Origin: Phoronis australis
Taxonomy: Eukaryota > Phoronida > Phoronidae
Length of the DNA: 51,461 bases
Direction of reading: 5' to 3'
Assembly: GCA_002633005.1 (NCBI GenBank)
Contig: NMRA01000085.1
Location: 297,915 to 349,375, forward strand
Shown: positions 30,196 through 43,000 of the stretch, piece after piece
Position numbering within the stretch: position 1 is the stretch's first letter
How the letters are laid out: each line of letters starts with the position of its first letter
Position numbers and translations under genes: made by a program
The notes under the pieces: generated by a model
Told to the model about the DNA's origin: nothing
Seen by the model: the letters and a program-made list of their open reading frames with translations, nothing else
Databases searched by the model: none

Positions 30196-32804
30196 CTTGA
30201 TATAAACCAAACAGCTGGTAGCTTTATCAAACTATTTATTTCGCAGATTTCAATCCTGTAATAAATAAAACAATATTTACAATGGGATAAAACCAGAAAC
30301 AATTCACGGTATCATGATTTACATAGCTTTGCCACATTATATCGACCGGATACCTATCGTCGTCAGGCCCCGATGGTCGTCCGCAATCTTCTTTCGCGTG
30401 TAGCGCAGCCACGCGGGACTTAGCGGTCCAATTTCGAGTGCTCGTCTGCTCGTTAGGTACAAACCTCTCGGGAGAAACAGGCATCGAAGAACTGAGACGA
30501 AAAACGGCGCATTTACCGACTGTTTCTTGAAACCACTTAAAAACTTGTAGATTTTACTAATGCACTTTTTTGTTCATTTTCATAAGATATTTTCGAAATG
30601 AAATTTTCCTCAGCCGGGACAAAAATAACCCAGAACTTGTTTATTCAATGTATCTATTTGTCCCTGGCATCTGTAAGGCCAAAGGAAAAACACAGCACAC
30701 AAATGCCACACGCTGGGTGCTTAACAGTTTCTGCTCACGCATTGGCCATCAAAATATTGTCCACTTGTTTTTATAGCAAAACCCAGTGCAGAGCTCAATA
30801 TTGATGTTGAAATTTTTAGTTCAGGCATTTTGGATTTATATGAAGAAAATTAAAACACTTGAATTGATAGAGAATGGCCAAGAATTAAATAAAACGTTCA
30901 ATTTATTTCACCATATTGCATTGGCACATACAACACAGCATGGCATAATTAAACATACACATGATAGATTGCAATGTAAATGCAACTTCGCTATTGATTC
31001 ATTTATTTTTGATTGCAGAAGCATGTTAAATGTGAGAAAAATGTTCAAACAATATGACGTTGGGTAATTTATTAGAACAATTGTATGGAGGTTTAATGAT
31101 CAACTTCTGCCGACCAAGTCTCTAAGCGATACAGTTCTGTTTTGGCTGACAAGGTGTTAACAGAGAATGAAGAAACACTGAAAAGAAAACGAAAGACAGC
31201 AAAGTTACAAGAACAGTAATTATTTAGAACAAAAATGTTGGATTGATTTAATCGAATTTGCATGTTATCTATTGCTTAAATTTCAAAAATATTTATTTTC
31301 CTTAACTGAAATGCTGATCCAATGTTAATCGATTTAAAAATCTATTTGATACCAGTAAAACAGCCTGTTGTTGAAGCCCCCATCTTCCCTGATCATCCAG
31401 AGGCATAGTGGAGATCGCGACGAAAGCGCCACAAACCTCAATGGCAAACGGCCGATTGGATTTATAAATGATTTTACTTTTTACTGCGTTAACTTCATTC
31501 GAGACCATAGTGACTTGGGATATTATTAGCTCTGTGTTTACTGTTTTATGTTTTCAACTTCATCCATTCTGTTTCTTTCTCATAAATTCTGTGACTCAGA
31601 TTGGGAAGTCTTCCCCAGAACTTTTGTTTGACTCACCAAAAGCATTAGTGTCAGATAAAGCGTGAACATTGATACAATGGCTATAAGGCGAACTGCCAAC
31701 CATCCTAGACACTTCCACAACGAAAGGTAAATATTGACACACCGTTTTATGTGTATGTTTTACGTTGCTACTCAGCATTTCATAAATGCATTATTTAGGC
31801 GCTTCAAGTGCTAATAGCGGAGTTGCAACCGAATCGATTTAACGATTGCGCATGTCCGAAAATTAGGGTGCGCAAAGGCTGTTGGGATTGATTAGGGTAT
31901 GTGGAATGGCCATTGGTTTGCATGACGTGTGATTTGTGTGTATTAAACTACGCTGCTGTATGTAATTCTGCCGCTATTCACCCTAATAAGCGCCCATGCC
32001 CCAATAAGTGCCCCAACGCGTTTTCAGACTTCGCTAAAGTAAGCGCCCAACCCATGAACTGCATGCGAGAAATGCCTTATCTACAGTTCTAAGGTCTCCA
32101 ATTTTTCCCAATTGAAAGATCCAACAGTCCTGAACTTGTAGACCACGAGCCTCACCGTTATGTCCGTATACACTTCAAACTTACGCCGCGATTGAAAAAG
32201 AACGCAAAAGTTTTGCTGCTCTTGCTAGGGATGTGCCCCACTACGCGGTTCTGGACTTTGAAAACAGACGCATCGCACTTGTCCGCGGGATTGCATTCAT
32301 TGTTTCTTTCTGGTAGGCTACTGATCTTCTACGTCCTCAGAAGGAATCCAAACTTCTTTGTACACGTGAAAACCGTGAATCGAAGACTAATAAAAAAAAA
32401 ACTCGACCAGTGTTAGCACGCGGCCAAGAAGCACGCGCTGCATAATGTACCGGCTGTCATCGAAGACATTTAGTCGGGAACTATCTATTCATGAAACGGG
32501 TAACATAGCATCGCAAGAAATAAATATTGGCACTAATTTCCGAAAGTTTCAAATACCCGTAAAAACTTTTGCATTATTTTTAAGAGAAATTATTTAACTG
32601 ATCATAATTGGTGTTTTTAAAGTCAAAATGACCCACTGATAGTGAACACATTCGCACCCTTACACCCCGAATCTTCCTGAAAATAGCTGTTACACTACGG
32701 TCACGCATCCACTCACCCGGCCACTCAATGAGTGACATATCGGTCTTGCCGAAACAATTCTCGAACGTTCTTAGCAGATGAGGCCAGCAAGTGCTAAGCT
32801 AAAT
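30196..32804. other. Spacer, possible LTR-like debris
   Basis: No definite gene. A minus-strand frame at 30236-30484 reads V-P-N-E-Q-T-S-T-R and R-Y-P-V-D and might be a retroelement C-terminus, but I cannot confirm it. A CCCTAATAAGCGCCC-type string occurs near 31980-32010. The rest is AT-rich. Confidence 0.4.
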
Positions 32805-33590
32805 ATATATTTTTTTCACAATTAATACATTTATTACAAGAGACAAATACATATACAAATATACACACAACACAACACAACAACGTACAGAGCTGTGCAT
32901 ATAAATAACGAGAAAGCATTTCATTGTTACTTCGAAGTTAAAAAGTACTACTTAAGCTTCTGTTCTGGCATCAGGTCAACTCTCTGGGTCCCCTCATGTT
33001 TCAAAAACACATTTCCAATCTTCCCATTTTTTGTATCATTGAATTTCCGTGTGTTTAACGAAGCACTAACTTCTACATTAAAACACTCATTCAAAATTTT
33101 TTTAAGACATCCTAAATTAGGTTTGACGTTATCAAATTTCCTTTTAAAAATGAAAATTTTAGTTTGTAAAAGAAACCAATTTAAATTCATTTTTTTTCAT
33201 TTTGAAACCAAATATTGTGGTGGTTTTGTCTATTTCAAAATTTACTTGCATTGCAGTCGTGAGACGTACCCCGTGCCAGAAAGAATTAACATATTCACAT
33301 TCAAAGAATAAGTGTTCTAGAGTTTCGGGAAAGCATTTACAAAAAGTACAAGCATTTGAGTCCACGTATCTAATCTTATCTAAAAAGTAGTTAGTAGGAA
33401 GAATTCTATGCAGTAAGCGAAACTGAAAGAAAAGTAAGCTTGTGTCATTTGTACATTCATGTGGAAGTTTGTAATAGAAGTTCCACATCTTCTGTGACAG
33501 CGAAAATCCCAATACTTCGAATTTCTCATAAATACAAGGGCTGTATTCCACCATTATACCAATATACACATTAATTGACACCGCTTGTTC
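32805..33590 (-). pseudogene. 3' end of a LINE ORF2 (5'-truncated)
   Basis: Minus-strand frame 33581-33159 carries F-Q-F-R-L-L-H-R-I-L-P-T-N and the zinc-knuckle-like C-T-F-C-K-C, then E-T-L-E-H-L-F-F-E-C: the C-terminal segment found after the RT of L1-type and related LINEs. The frame then shifts into 33190-32948 (F-L-L-Q-T-K, L-K-K-I-L-N-E), and a run of eight T at about 33189-33196 is the likely slip point. The 3' UTR and tail lie toward 32805. RT and endonuclease are missing, as usual for 5'-truncated LINE insertions. Confidence 0.8.
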
Positions 33591-36500
33591 GTGACCTGAA
33601 ATAGTTTGTTTGTGAATTAAAAGCTAAATATTAAAACACGCTCTGCTTGACTGCTTGAGTTAATTTCTTTGGATACAATGCACACCTAGATCATTACATC
33701 GCATTTACTCTGGCAAATGAACTCTGATGACAACCACATGCACGTTTACTCTCACACTCACGCATACGAACTTCAAAACAAACGTCACGTGACAACAACA
33801 TGTGTGTTTCTCAAGAGATTTTTCTCGTATTGCGGGCTACAATCTAGCGCAGCTTTGGACTTAATCTGCTGTTAATCCAGACTCCACAAGAACTTAAAAA
33901 TCTTAGAGACGCTATTTGGAAAACTTGAGGAGGGTTTCAGGTAATTTGTGGAGTCGAAGCTGTATTCTATATTTAAGAATTCAAGCCCTATCGACGATTG
34001 CGAGACCGGCAGCTTTGACGCATTTGTCGGCGAGATTTCGCCCTGGGATTTCAGCACAATTTCCTGAAAAATGATCGTAATTTAACAACGAATTTTGATA
34101 GCAATGCACCACAATTTTGTAAAAAGTAAATAATAATAATAATATTCTGCACGCTTTAATGCATAAAGTGTGCGTAAGTTAAATGAGTCGAGCCAGAACA
34201 GGTGATCGTGCAGAGGCATTATCCTCAAAATTTCTCATGTTGGCTTGGTTCATGTCAAGCGAAAACAAGTTTTTTTTCTCACTACCATCCGCCGTGGAGT
34301 ATTTGTTAGTGTTTCTTTCAAGGGAAATATTGTTGGGAAGTTTCCAAGATAGGCCTGCGTTTTCTTGCCACCCACAAAATGAGCGCTGCATACTTTATGC
34401 TACGAAGTCGGAAAGAATTCACTAAGTCGGCCTTTGCTACCAGCTCTACTGATGTGTCTGACCCATGTTTAACGCAGTTCTTGAACCTTAGGAAACAGGT
34501 AGTAACTAAATTCTTTATCTTGCTAACTGGTATTATAGCAGCCAGGCACACAACACGTATAACCTCCATGTGGCCGGTTCGCCCCCACGCTTGCCGACGT
34601 ACAGTGTACTTGTTTACCGGCTTAACCACAATGCAACATTCTGACCCATTTCCAGTATGGCGGCGTTACAACTCCGCTATTGTCTGGGAAGACTTCAATG
34701 CATATTAAATGCAAGAGAATTTTTTATCAACCATTTTCCAAACTTTTTGATTTTTGACACTTGTAGCATTTTAAACAATATTTATGAGTTGAGCCGGGTG
34801 GATCCATTAGTCTGAAAATGTCCTCCTATTTTATGCCCCATTGGTAAATTAATATCGTGTCTCAGATTTTTAATTTGCTTTGAACAACAGAGGTAGTGGC
34901 CATCCAAAATAAAAAAATAGTTTTGGCTCTTATCTCTGTTGTTATATTGAAAATAAAAACATCTGAGACATGATTCCCTGTGTACTGACAGCGAGTACAA
35001 ATACTTGGGAGTTTACGTTTTTTAGAAGACTATGTCTTCAGCAAAAATTACTCCTGAAAAACCTGGTGGTCATGTGATTATAAACGAGCGTGCACAGTGT
35101 GGCAACTGTTTTATAACTGCCAATAGGCTAAAACTTGTATGGTATTTTTTCAAAACATTTCACAGAAGCCACGCTTTCTTTGTTATCACCATGTCGCATA
35201 TGTAGTAACTCTGATAATAAAAATCTATATATACATCTCATTCAAACAGTACTGTGTTTTTGTCAAACTTAATGCATGTGGGTGTATTCTAGGCATGGTG
35301 GCAACAAACCCGCAACTTCTGTGAAAAAAATGACTAGCTAGCCCCCACTAATCCACAGTCTGCTTCATTTTGTTCCTCAGGTCATCAATGATGCAGACCT
35401 GAATACCAGGTTAATTTCAGTAGTCTACGTAGTTTATTGTAACCAGTTTAAATTTACACTAAATTTAAGACTCCAATGAGGTCGCTACGGAAAAACAAAT
35501 CTGGCTATGAAAAAAATACGTTTTTAAGACCACTGAGAATATGGTTAATAACGTAATTAATCTGTGGCAGAATTGAAAATAAACCTCTGAAAACTTTTAG
35601 AATAAGGTATCCAAACACCGACATTGTACACAAGGAGAATTTAAATTTAAACTTGTAGCAGTGTGTTCGTTGGCAACAAACGCAACTTCTAATAAAACTA
35701 AATCGACAATTGTACAGTGTCAACTTTTTATAACAGCTATGCGAAGTTTTGATGGTAAATGTGTTTTTGTGTGTTTACCATTGATTGCATTTCTTTTTCA
35801 GTTTTTGTGCAGTGGTCCTTGGCGCAGGTTTGGAAATTCACGATTTATGTTTGCAATTCTCGTTTTTGTTTTGGTCTTATAGATAACCTATGGGAATTAC
35901 ATATATCAAAAAATTAACAAATCACCGATTTCCAAAGTCAACTTTGTCTAATGGGGGGACCTTTCCCTACTGACACGACCAAAAGACGTCGCTGGTATAT
36001 GCCCTTTTCATGGCCTCCAAACGGATCTGCTCCACTTTGTAATCCAGCCTTTACGGCTTGTGTTCAGGGTGTTGCGGTATTTTGCCAATATGGCCAATGA
36101 TACCTGTACTTTTGGAAACTTCTTTTGTCAAATACCCGCAAATTGAACATTCAGCACATGATGTCTATGATTCAACATCAGTTCAGTTACAGTCTAACGG
36201 GCGAGTTAACTCTGACCGTTTTATTTGCTAACAGTTCCTGTCTGCGCTGGATATTTGGAATATTGCGTTAAAGATGCCATGTCTCATTAAAGCCGTGAAT
36301 ATTCTAAGTTGTATCTATCGCCATCTAGTGACTTGCTGGAGAACTGCGTGTACAAGCATCACCAGGAAAAGAAACAATATGTATATAACTTGTGGTTTTA
36401 CTGAAAACAACACAACAGATACACTCAAAAACAAATGTTAACATATAAAAAACCTGATAATTCCTAAATAATACCCAATTGTTATTTGGTAGTGAAATAA

Positions 36501-37689
36501 ACAAGACATTAAAACTGTGCCTTGCTTCAGTGGGGTTACTCATTTACATAAAACAGTATCGCAAAAGGAGGGTTTCAGGAGATTGTAATTGTAACTGGTT
36601 CACGTATAGTTTATGGCACACCGGAAAACCTGGGGTTGTTTGTAAACTAGTACTTCATTTGCATATTCACAATTTAATGAAACATAGCATCTTTAAGCCT
36701 TTATGCTTGGTCATCTCGACACGACATGCTTTCACCTGTCATGAGATACAGCCTGACCGATAGCATTAAGTTTATCTTAGGCGAGGTGCTGAACACAGAG
36801 TTCGCTTGCAAAGCGAATATCTGCTTAAAATTACTAACAATAGAACAACAACATCTAATCGAAATGTGTCGATGGTCATATCGCAGTTATGTAGTAAAAG
36901 ACAGGATGGTTTGCTACGCCGTCTTGTTTCGTCACTGTACATGCAAACACGTACTGCGATGAGCCCTGTAAACGAGGGATGGCTATATCGTCACACAGAA
37001 TGCGCTGATCAACTTTTTGCAAATAATCTACTTGAACAAAGCCTGATTAGGTTTTTTAACGCGCACTAATGCATACAAATGTTTTCGGTGACTGCCGACG
37101 ATAACCTTTTGTGCTATGACTGATGAATCGAAAGAAAAAATCGAAGCGCCATTTTTCTTTCTGCTCAGTAAGGTTATCGATGGTTAACGCCGCCAGAAAA
37201 TCATGTTTGAATTTTGCGACAAACTGCGAGAAAAAGGTCATTTCTTTGAAACCACCTGTAACAAGAAGTGATTTATTTCCATTGTCCCTGCTCGGCCAGC
37301 TTACCTCCCTGCTTGAGGAATTTTGGAAGTATATGTAATGCCGTGTTAACTATGCTGACCTGTAATAGCGGCTTCCATGTTGTCGCCGCTATTTTTCATA
37401 GTGACGATAAAATTTTTGGTCTACACCTATTAGAGCAGCCCAGGGCACTTAGCATAGATAAACGAGGTACTAACAATAGGGCGCTTAGAGTCCACCTCAA
37501 TTTATGCAGAAATGAACGTCTGCCGTTGTCTGCACTCTGCCTCCCTAAACGTCACTTCCGGAGATAGCACGAGTAATCAGTAACATTACGAGAAGCCGTA
37601 ATTAACTGGAAAATATGTCTGGGATAATCAATGAATCGTAATTTTACTGAAAATGACATGAAAAAGGGTTGCCTTCACCTTTAATTACT
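33591..37689. other. Gene-poor stretch upstream of the GPCR 3' side
   Basis: About 4 kb without a recognisable protein, RNA or transposon. A TAA trinucleotide run sits at about 34127-34143. Overlapping ORFs of 70-110 codons near 34183-34708 lie on both strands; none shows a known motif. A TTTATT (AATAAA on the minus strand) at about 37271 could serve the GPCR transcript. Confidence 0.45.
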
Positions 37690-37707
37690 TCCTTACCAAA
37701 TTTATCA

Positions 37708-38853
37708 CTACATTTGCTCTGACTTCGTCTGAAACTCTTCGCTCTGTTGCACTGCGTGTGCGCCTTTAGCAGACTTACGCAGACACGACAGGAATATTCC
37801 ACCAAAGGTTTCTCGAAACACCGAACTCATGGAGCAATAAAGGACAAAATTCAGCGTATAGCTGAGGAGCAGCAGGACGTCAATTGCAATGACAAGTTTC
37901 GCAAATGAAAGCGGGTCAAGTACTGTGATGCCAAGTTGGCTCGAAAGAATAACCACAGAAAGACCGACCCCGTTAGGAATTTCTGCGCAAAGTGCAACGA
38001 CACTGACAGCAACCAGCATGATTGTGATGCGGTTGCCGATAGAATTCAAAGCTTGCTCTTTCGAGTTAGTCTTCTGAACCGAACTTTTCAAATTTGCATG
38101 CCTCTTGTAGCTAATATGTAACTTGTAGATGAGGACGGTGTTAAGAACCAGTAGAAAAATGCTTGGAAGAAAGCTCTGAAATATAGCTCGAATAAGAAAA
38201 ATTGTTGAAAAATAGCTCGTTGGATCAGTTATCCAAGACTCGTACACTTCCACGCATCCTCTCACGAGAACAGAGTCATTTGTTTTCGACGGAATTACGA
38301 CACGATCGAAATGCGAATCCACAAATCTTATGAGGTTAACAGAGATTCCCAGGAAGCAGGCTAAAACTATCAAGATCCCAGTTTTGGTTTTCGTTACTGT
38401 GTAGCTCTTGAAGGGTCTTTGCACAATGTAGAGACGCTGAGCAGCCATTGCAACCGTAAGCCAAACAGAAATCGTATGCGTTGTGGCGGGAGTGTGCATA
38501 AGGGTAAGCTTAAAGGCTGTGCACCACTCGTAGGGAACCCAGTCGATATTGTTAAAGGTGAATATATACATCGAAACTGGCAGGGGTGCCAAGGCTGTAA
38601 GTAAGTCTGCCACTGAAATGGCTGTGAGTAACATGTTGACCGGGTTTATCTTCTTCATCAACACCACGCAAACGGAAACATTGGTAAAGAGAATAAGAGC
38701 GCCGACAGAAGGGAACAGGTAACCGTAGATCGGCTGTTGGAATTCCTGAAACTCTCCGAAGAAAAGAGCGTTCACGGTGCCATTTGAACTGCTGTTCAGA
38801 GCCTTCTTGTAGTTGATACTCAGAGAATCAATTGTATCCTCTTGCTCCGACAT
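37708..38853 (-). CDS. Class A peptide GPCR, sex-peptide/myoinhibitory-peptide receptor-like
   Basis: A 381-residue single-exon receptor at the plasma membrane, expected to bind a neuropeptide and signal through G proteins. The N-terminus has sequons N20-S-S and N24-G-T. Seven membrane segments can be placed at about 45-66, 71-97, 108-140, 156-177, 217-242, 277-303 and 313-340. Seen motifs: S-V-A-D-L-L in TM2; a Cys before TM3 (E-W-C) and a Cys in loop 2 (R-G-C) for the usual disulfide; H-T-I-S-V-W-L-T at TM3, ending A-Q-R-L where most receptors have D-R-Y; C-A-E-I-P in TM6; N-F-V-L-Y where N-P-x-x-Y is usual; then F-R-E-T-F in helix 8 and a Cys that may be palmitoylated. H-T-I-S-V-W-L-T, Q-R and the L-N-F-x-x-Y-C end are shared with the insect sex peptide/MIP receptor family from memory. 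The ligand is unknown. Confidence 0.9.
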   Translation of the reverse strand: MSEQEDTIDSLSINYKKALNSSSNGTVNALFFGEFQEFQQPIYGYLFPSVGALILFTNVSVCVVLMKKINPVNMLLTAISVADLLTALAPLPVSMYIFTFNNIDWVPYEWCTAFKLTLMHTPATTHTISVWLTVAMAAQRLYIVQRPFKSYTVTKTKTGILIVLACFLGISVNLIRFVDSHFDRVVIPSKTNDSVLVRGCVEVYESWITDPTSYFSTIFLIRAIFQSFLPSIFLLVLNTVLIYKLHISYKRHANLKSSVQKTNSKEQALNSIGNRITIMLVAVSVVALCAEIPNGVGLSVVILSSQLGITVLDPLSFAKLVIAIDVLLLLSYTLNFVLYCSMSSVFRETFGGIFLSCLRKSAKGAHAVQQSEEFQTKSEQM

Positions 38854-38861
38854 TCCAAATT

Positions 38862-38869
38862 CTGAAACT
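38862..38869 (-). promoter_or_regulatory. Candidate 3' splice acceptor just upstream of the GPCR ATG
   Basis: On the minus strand CTCTTACAGTTTCAG lies 8 bp before the GPCR start codon and gives two AG acceptors (38868-38869 and 38862-38863). This suggests a non-coding 5' exon upstream, common for receptors with an uninterrupted coding exon. Not proven. Confidence 0.35.
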
Positions 38870-39449
38870 GTAAGAGTATTTCATGACACTCGTCTTATCC
38901 GTGAACAATAGAGACTGAATATCAGAAAGTTAATAACAGAAATATAATTCGCACTAGATTAATTTATATAGTTTAAACAACCAATACGACTACTACGCCT
39001 AAGACCAATTCTTGTGTTGTGTCATTAAATTCTACCACTGCAGGCCCGTAGCAATCGGGGGGGGCACGAGCCCCAAAATTCAGGCGCCTGGGATAAACCG
39101 TGGCAACCGACAAAAGGCGTGGGGTCGGGGACAGTCGAGAAAAGAAAGACTGCGAAATATGGATAAGAGAGAAAATTCAACTGAATATTTAACAAATACA
39201 TGTATGCATCGGTGCATGGTTTACGTTTTGAGGACCTTGGCCAGGACATTGTCGTTAGGGTTTCCGCTTTTGCAACACAGGTCGTCTAATCGCACTTAAG
39301 AACGTGCACGAAATCAATCTTACATATATTTTGAAATATCATAGGAGTTCGAAAAGGTGTGGCTATTAATTATTGGAACTGAGTTATTTAAAAAATCGTC
39401 AGAATTTTGCCTCCTGCAATAGTCAGGGCCCTGACCAAAGGTAGACAAA
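38870..39449. other. 5' flank of the GPCR
   Basis: No second exon or core promoter element is evident. A GGGGGGGC stretch near 39056-39066 preceded by GCAGGCCCGTAGC resembles a MITE end. The rest is AT-rich. Confidence 0.4.
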
Positions 39450-39890
39450 CAGTGGCGTCCCTTATATTAATGTTGGGAGTCCTAAAAGAGGAGGCCCTAT
39501 ACTAATAAAGGGCGCTTCACTATTAGGCGGCCTTAAAGTAGGGCTTGCTACAGAGGGCGCTGCTCTGTGGCCGCCTTGAAGCGGGCTGCCCATATAAAAA
39601 TTGACGGCCTCGCTCTTCGGTCGCCTTCGGGCGGAGTCATCTATATTAATATGAAGGCCTCGCCGGTAGGCGGCCGCACAACGGGGCCCTATAGAAGGCC
39701 TCGGTGGAAGGCGGCTGAAGAGCGAGGCTCCTATATCAATGTACATGTTGGAGCGTCTCGCCGGAGGGCGACCGGAGAGCTATTAAAATAGGCGGCCCGC
39801 CCGAAGGAGGTCGAAGAGCAGGGCTCTCTACATTAATACAGGTGGCCTTGGCAGAAGGCGGCCGGAGAACGGCTTCATGAATGACAGCAA
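39450..39890. repeat. GC-rich minisatellite
   Basis: About eight degenerate units of 35-95 bp built on GGCCTCGCCGGAAGGCGGCC, GAAGAGC, then GGGCTCCTATATTAATA. TATATTAAT-like cores occur near 39464, 39498, 39591, 39641, 39731, 39782 and 39828. The GC-rich array contrasts sharply with its AT-rich surroundings. Proline/arginine-rich ORFs on both strands result from the repeat. Confidence 0.8.
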
Positions 39891-40066
39891 CAATACCTTT
39901 GAAAATAATCAAAATCTGCCTTTGTCTTAATGACGTCAAGGCAGCGACCAATCATTGTGCAGAAGGTAATTTCGGGTAACCAAGCCTCAAATGGCTAACC
40001 AGATCATGGCCATCTTGAGGCGTGGGGACAAGGTTAAGGAAACTGTCTGGTTTCGTGAGATTTTAT

Positions 40067-43000
40067 AAAGTGCAATTATTGTATAACATGACAACTCTGT
40101 TTTTGAAGCGTGAACTGTTTCTCATGACTACCTTTGGCAATTCTTTAAATGTATTTCCAGGGCCCAATTAGTATTTGAGACGAGTTACACACTTTGCGTA
40201 GCAAATCTTGATCGGGAATTTTTAGGCTTCTGAAGTTTCGATGTTTTTGGCAACTGAAGACATCTAGTTTTCTTTAGCGCTATGGTAGATTTGCCGCAAA
40301 TACGAATTATGTTCTTAATCTATGGGGTAAGGAAAAACGTGGCTTGGTGATTTATTTATCGTCAAATATCAGCTATCCATAAATATTTGGAAAGTCTTTC
40401 AAAAAGAGATTTTGACTGCTGGTTCTCCGTTATTGATGGGCACATCGAACTTTTTTACAAATCACTGAAGAAATTTTGAGTTCTAGGTATTTTGTTTGAC
40501 GTATCCGCATGGAGAGTTTCAACTCACATATGAATTATTAGTCGCGATACATTCGATATCAATTACGTGGAAGTCCATTCATTTCAACTTCACGATAACG
40601 TTATAATGTTCTTTCGGGACATATATTAAACGTGTTCAAAGCGTCATCGTAAACAATTTCTCGAATTTTCACGTTTATGTCATAAGCGTCTAATGCAGAA
40701 AAAACAAAAAGAGACCAACCTCCCTCTTCAGCAACTTCCTCTGCGTTCAATAAACAAACATATGCTGTTTTATTCACGGAGAACGTTGTCCTCGAATAGA
40801 CTATCGATCGATAAAACTCTAATTGTTCTTTATAATAATATTAGTCACCAGATCTGTACAAAAACATTGATGCGGGACCACGTGATTGAAAGGCAGGGCT
40901 TGGCCTTGTTGTATGCCGGAGGGGTACCTATGCTGTAGCCAAGCTACTGATCCAGTTTGACGTCTGCATCCAAATACACAACAAAAATTACGTACACACA
41001 TCAAGAAATCAAGTTAATTTTGTGCAGGTTTTTCGCCTTACTGCTCTCTCGCAAAACTGATCAGAACTAAAGTATACAATGCGCTTCCACTTTGTTTCTT
41101 GCACTCACAGCCACGCGTTTACTCGTCTTATACATTTAAATCAATGGACTACTCGAAATTCCTTAAGTGACCCTAGGGAGATAACGGTCCTGCTCTTAGA
41201 AATGTATGAATCCAGGAAGTCCCGTGGTACCGTTAGGTCACGGACGCCCAAATCCTGCAGAACGTTCCGTAGCGTATAGACCTACTTTTGCGAGAAAAAC
41301 AATATCTCGCATGGCTTCGCAAAATCGAAAAGCCGTTGTTTTTTGAGCATGCTCGACAGCTTACTAGCCTATCCCATCAAAATGGCTGCCACTGAAGTGA
41401 CTGACGTTAGGGACTGAATTCGCTATCTCCGTTCCATGAGCGGAGATATTTCGCCACCAGATCACATTAACTTTTTAAATGGGCGACAAGGTAACGCACT
41501 CATTCTGTTCATGATATACATTTTAAAAATGTATATCACGATAGAGAATCCTACATTAAGACTTTCACCAGTCGGGATTGGGTAACTCGACCGGCTTGCG
41601 TACCTCAAAATCTGCCCGCATTAATCAAACAGACCATGAGGTAGTAGTAAATTACATCGCCTCAGTCTGCAGATGCTATCTTTCTCTACATAATCAGACC
41701 CATCATAAACACACTAGGGTCGACAATATTATTCTTAAATTTTCTTTGTGGAAAGTTTTTAAATAGCATGTTTGCATATGTCGTGAAAAGTACACTTGAT
41801 TAGGTTTTTGAATTTTGAAACTCGGACAAATAATGTGACTTTTACAACCTAAAGCGTTTGTTTAATTTTGCCATTTTATGTTCTTCTTTAATTCTACTTG
41901 GTGTGCAACGCAATGGGAGACATTGAGCAAGCAATGAGGCTGATCACGTGACACCGGTGACTCAAATTACTATCCAGCTGTGCCATGATAGATAGACTTC
42001 AATAGTTGGCGGCAGCTAGAAAAATCTAATCAAAACCAAGAACTCTCATTGAAAATATACGTCAATGTCTCGCGTAATCTCGCGAACTCTTGCTTTTCTG
42101 GAGAGGATTACTGAAAGCTTGTGAACTTGTGCATAAAGGGAGAGCCGTGGTGAGCAAAGATGCTAGGATATTTCTCTCATACGAAGACTCAGAGTGCCTA
42201 ATCCAAGAACTCTAAGAATCATGATGTAGTTAGTGTCTTTTGAATAAAATTGGTGTTTTAAAAATAACAAAATACATGTATGTCAGTAAAATTATTAAAA
42301 CGCACTTCCAGTAAGGCATTTCCTGTACACTACTCATGACTAGTCAGTAGCTGTCGCAAGAACAATCCTTCTTAATAGATATTGCTTTCCTAATTATCCT
42401 TTTTCTCGGGATTATTGGGACAAAATGCCAGTTATTCTGAATTTGTTAAGGTAGCATTTCGTGACATTGCTCTGATCATTTTCTCCATTACAAACACTGA
42501 TCTAAATGTTTACCATAATTTGATTACTTCGTTTCTGATGCCATCGAATTCTAAGGAAGTCAATATTTTGTTGATTTCTGGTTGGACGTCTTGATGCTCC
42601 ACTGTCTAAAATGTCTTGAGATTTTCTAGGGCAATTTATCTAAACCGTTGCCAGCGATAACTCTCCTCGATTAAGGAAAAATTCAACAACTGTTCAATTC
42701 ATGTGTATGTTGCGTACAATGTGAAAACAGAACACGAGGCGTTTTTCTCCAAAGTTGGAGACAAACACCCCTTTTATATTCTCATAAAAGAACTTCTGAG
42801 GTACATGTGTGTTGGTTCTTGGAGCGGGGGAGGGGTTTGACTGCGGTTCCTTTACAGTTCTTGAGTAAAATTCAGTTTTGAAATCGCGTTCGATATTGCA
42901 AGTACAGCCTGGGAGCCACATCATGTCTAAATGAATTTGGCTCTGACTCCTCAGGATGACCCCTATTGACAGGTACCGGTAGCTTTCGACGCAGGCCTGA

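Noticed and set aside
30236-30484. Minus-strand ORF thought to be a retroelement C-terminus
   Set aside because: No alignable motif could be named; kept only as a remark in the spacer entry.
32192-32416. Frame with T-D-A-S-H-L-S-A-G-L resembling an RNase H start
   Set aside because: Flanking sequence does not continue any RNase H or RT pattern; a short chance match.
34183-34708. Overlapping ORFs of 80-109 codons on both strands
   Set aside because: No motif, both strands open over the same bases, no splice or promoter context.
39462-39951. Pro/Arg-rich ORFs on both strands
   Set aside because: They are products of the minisatellite periodicity.
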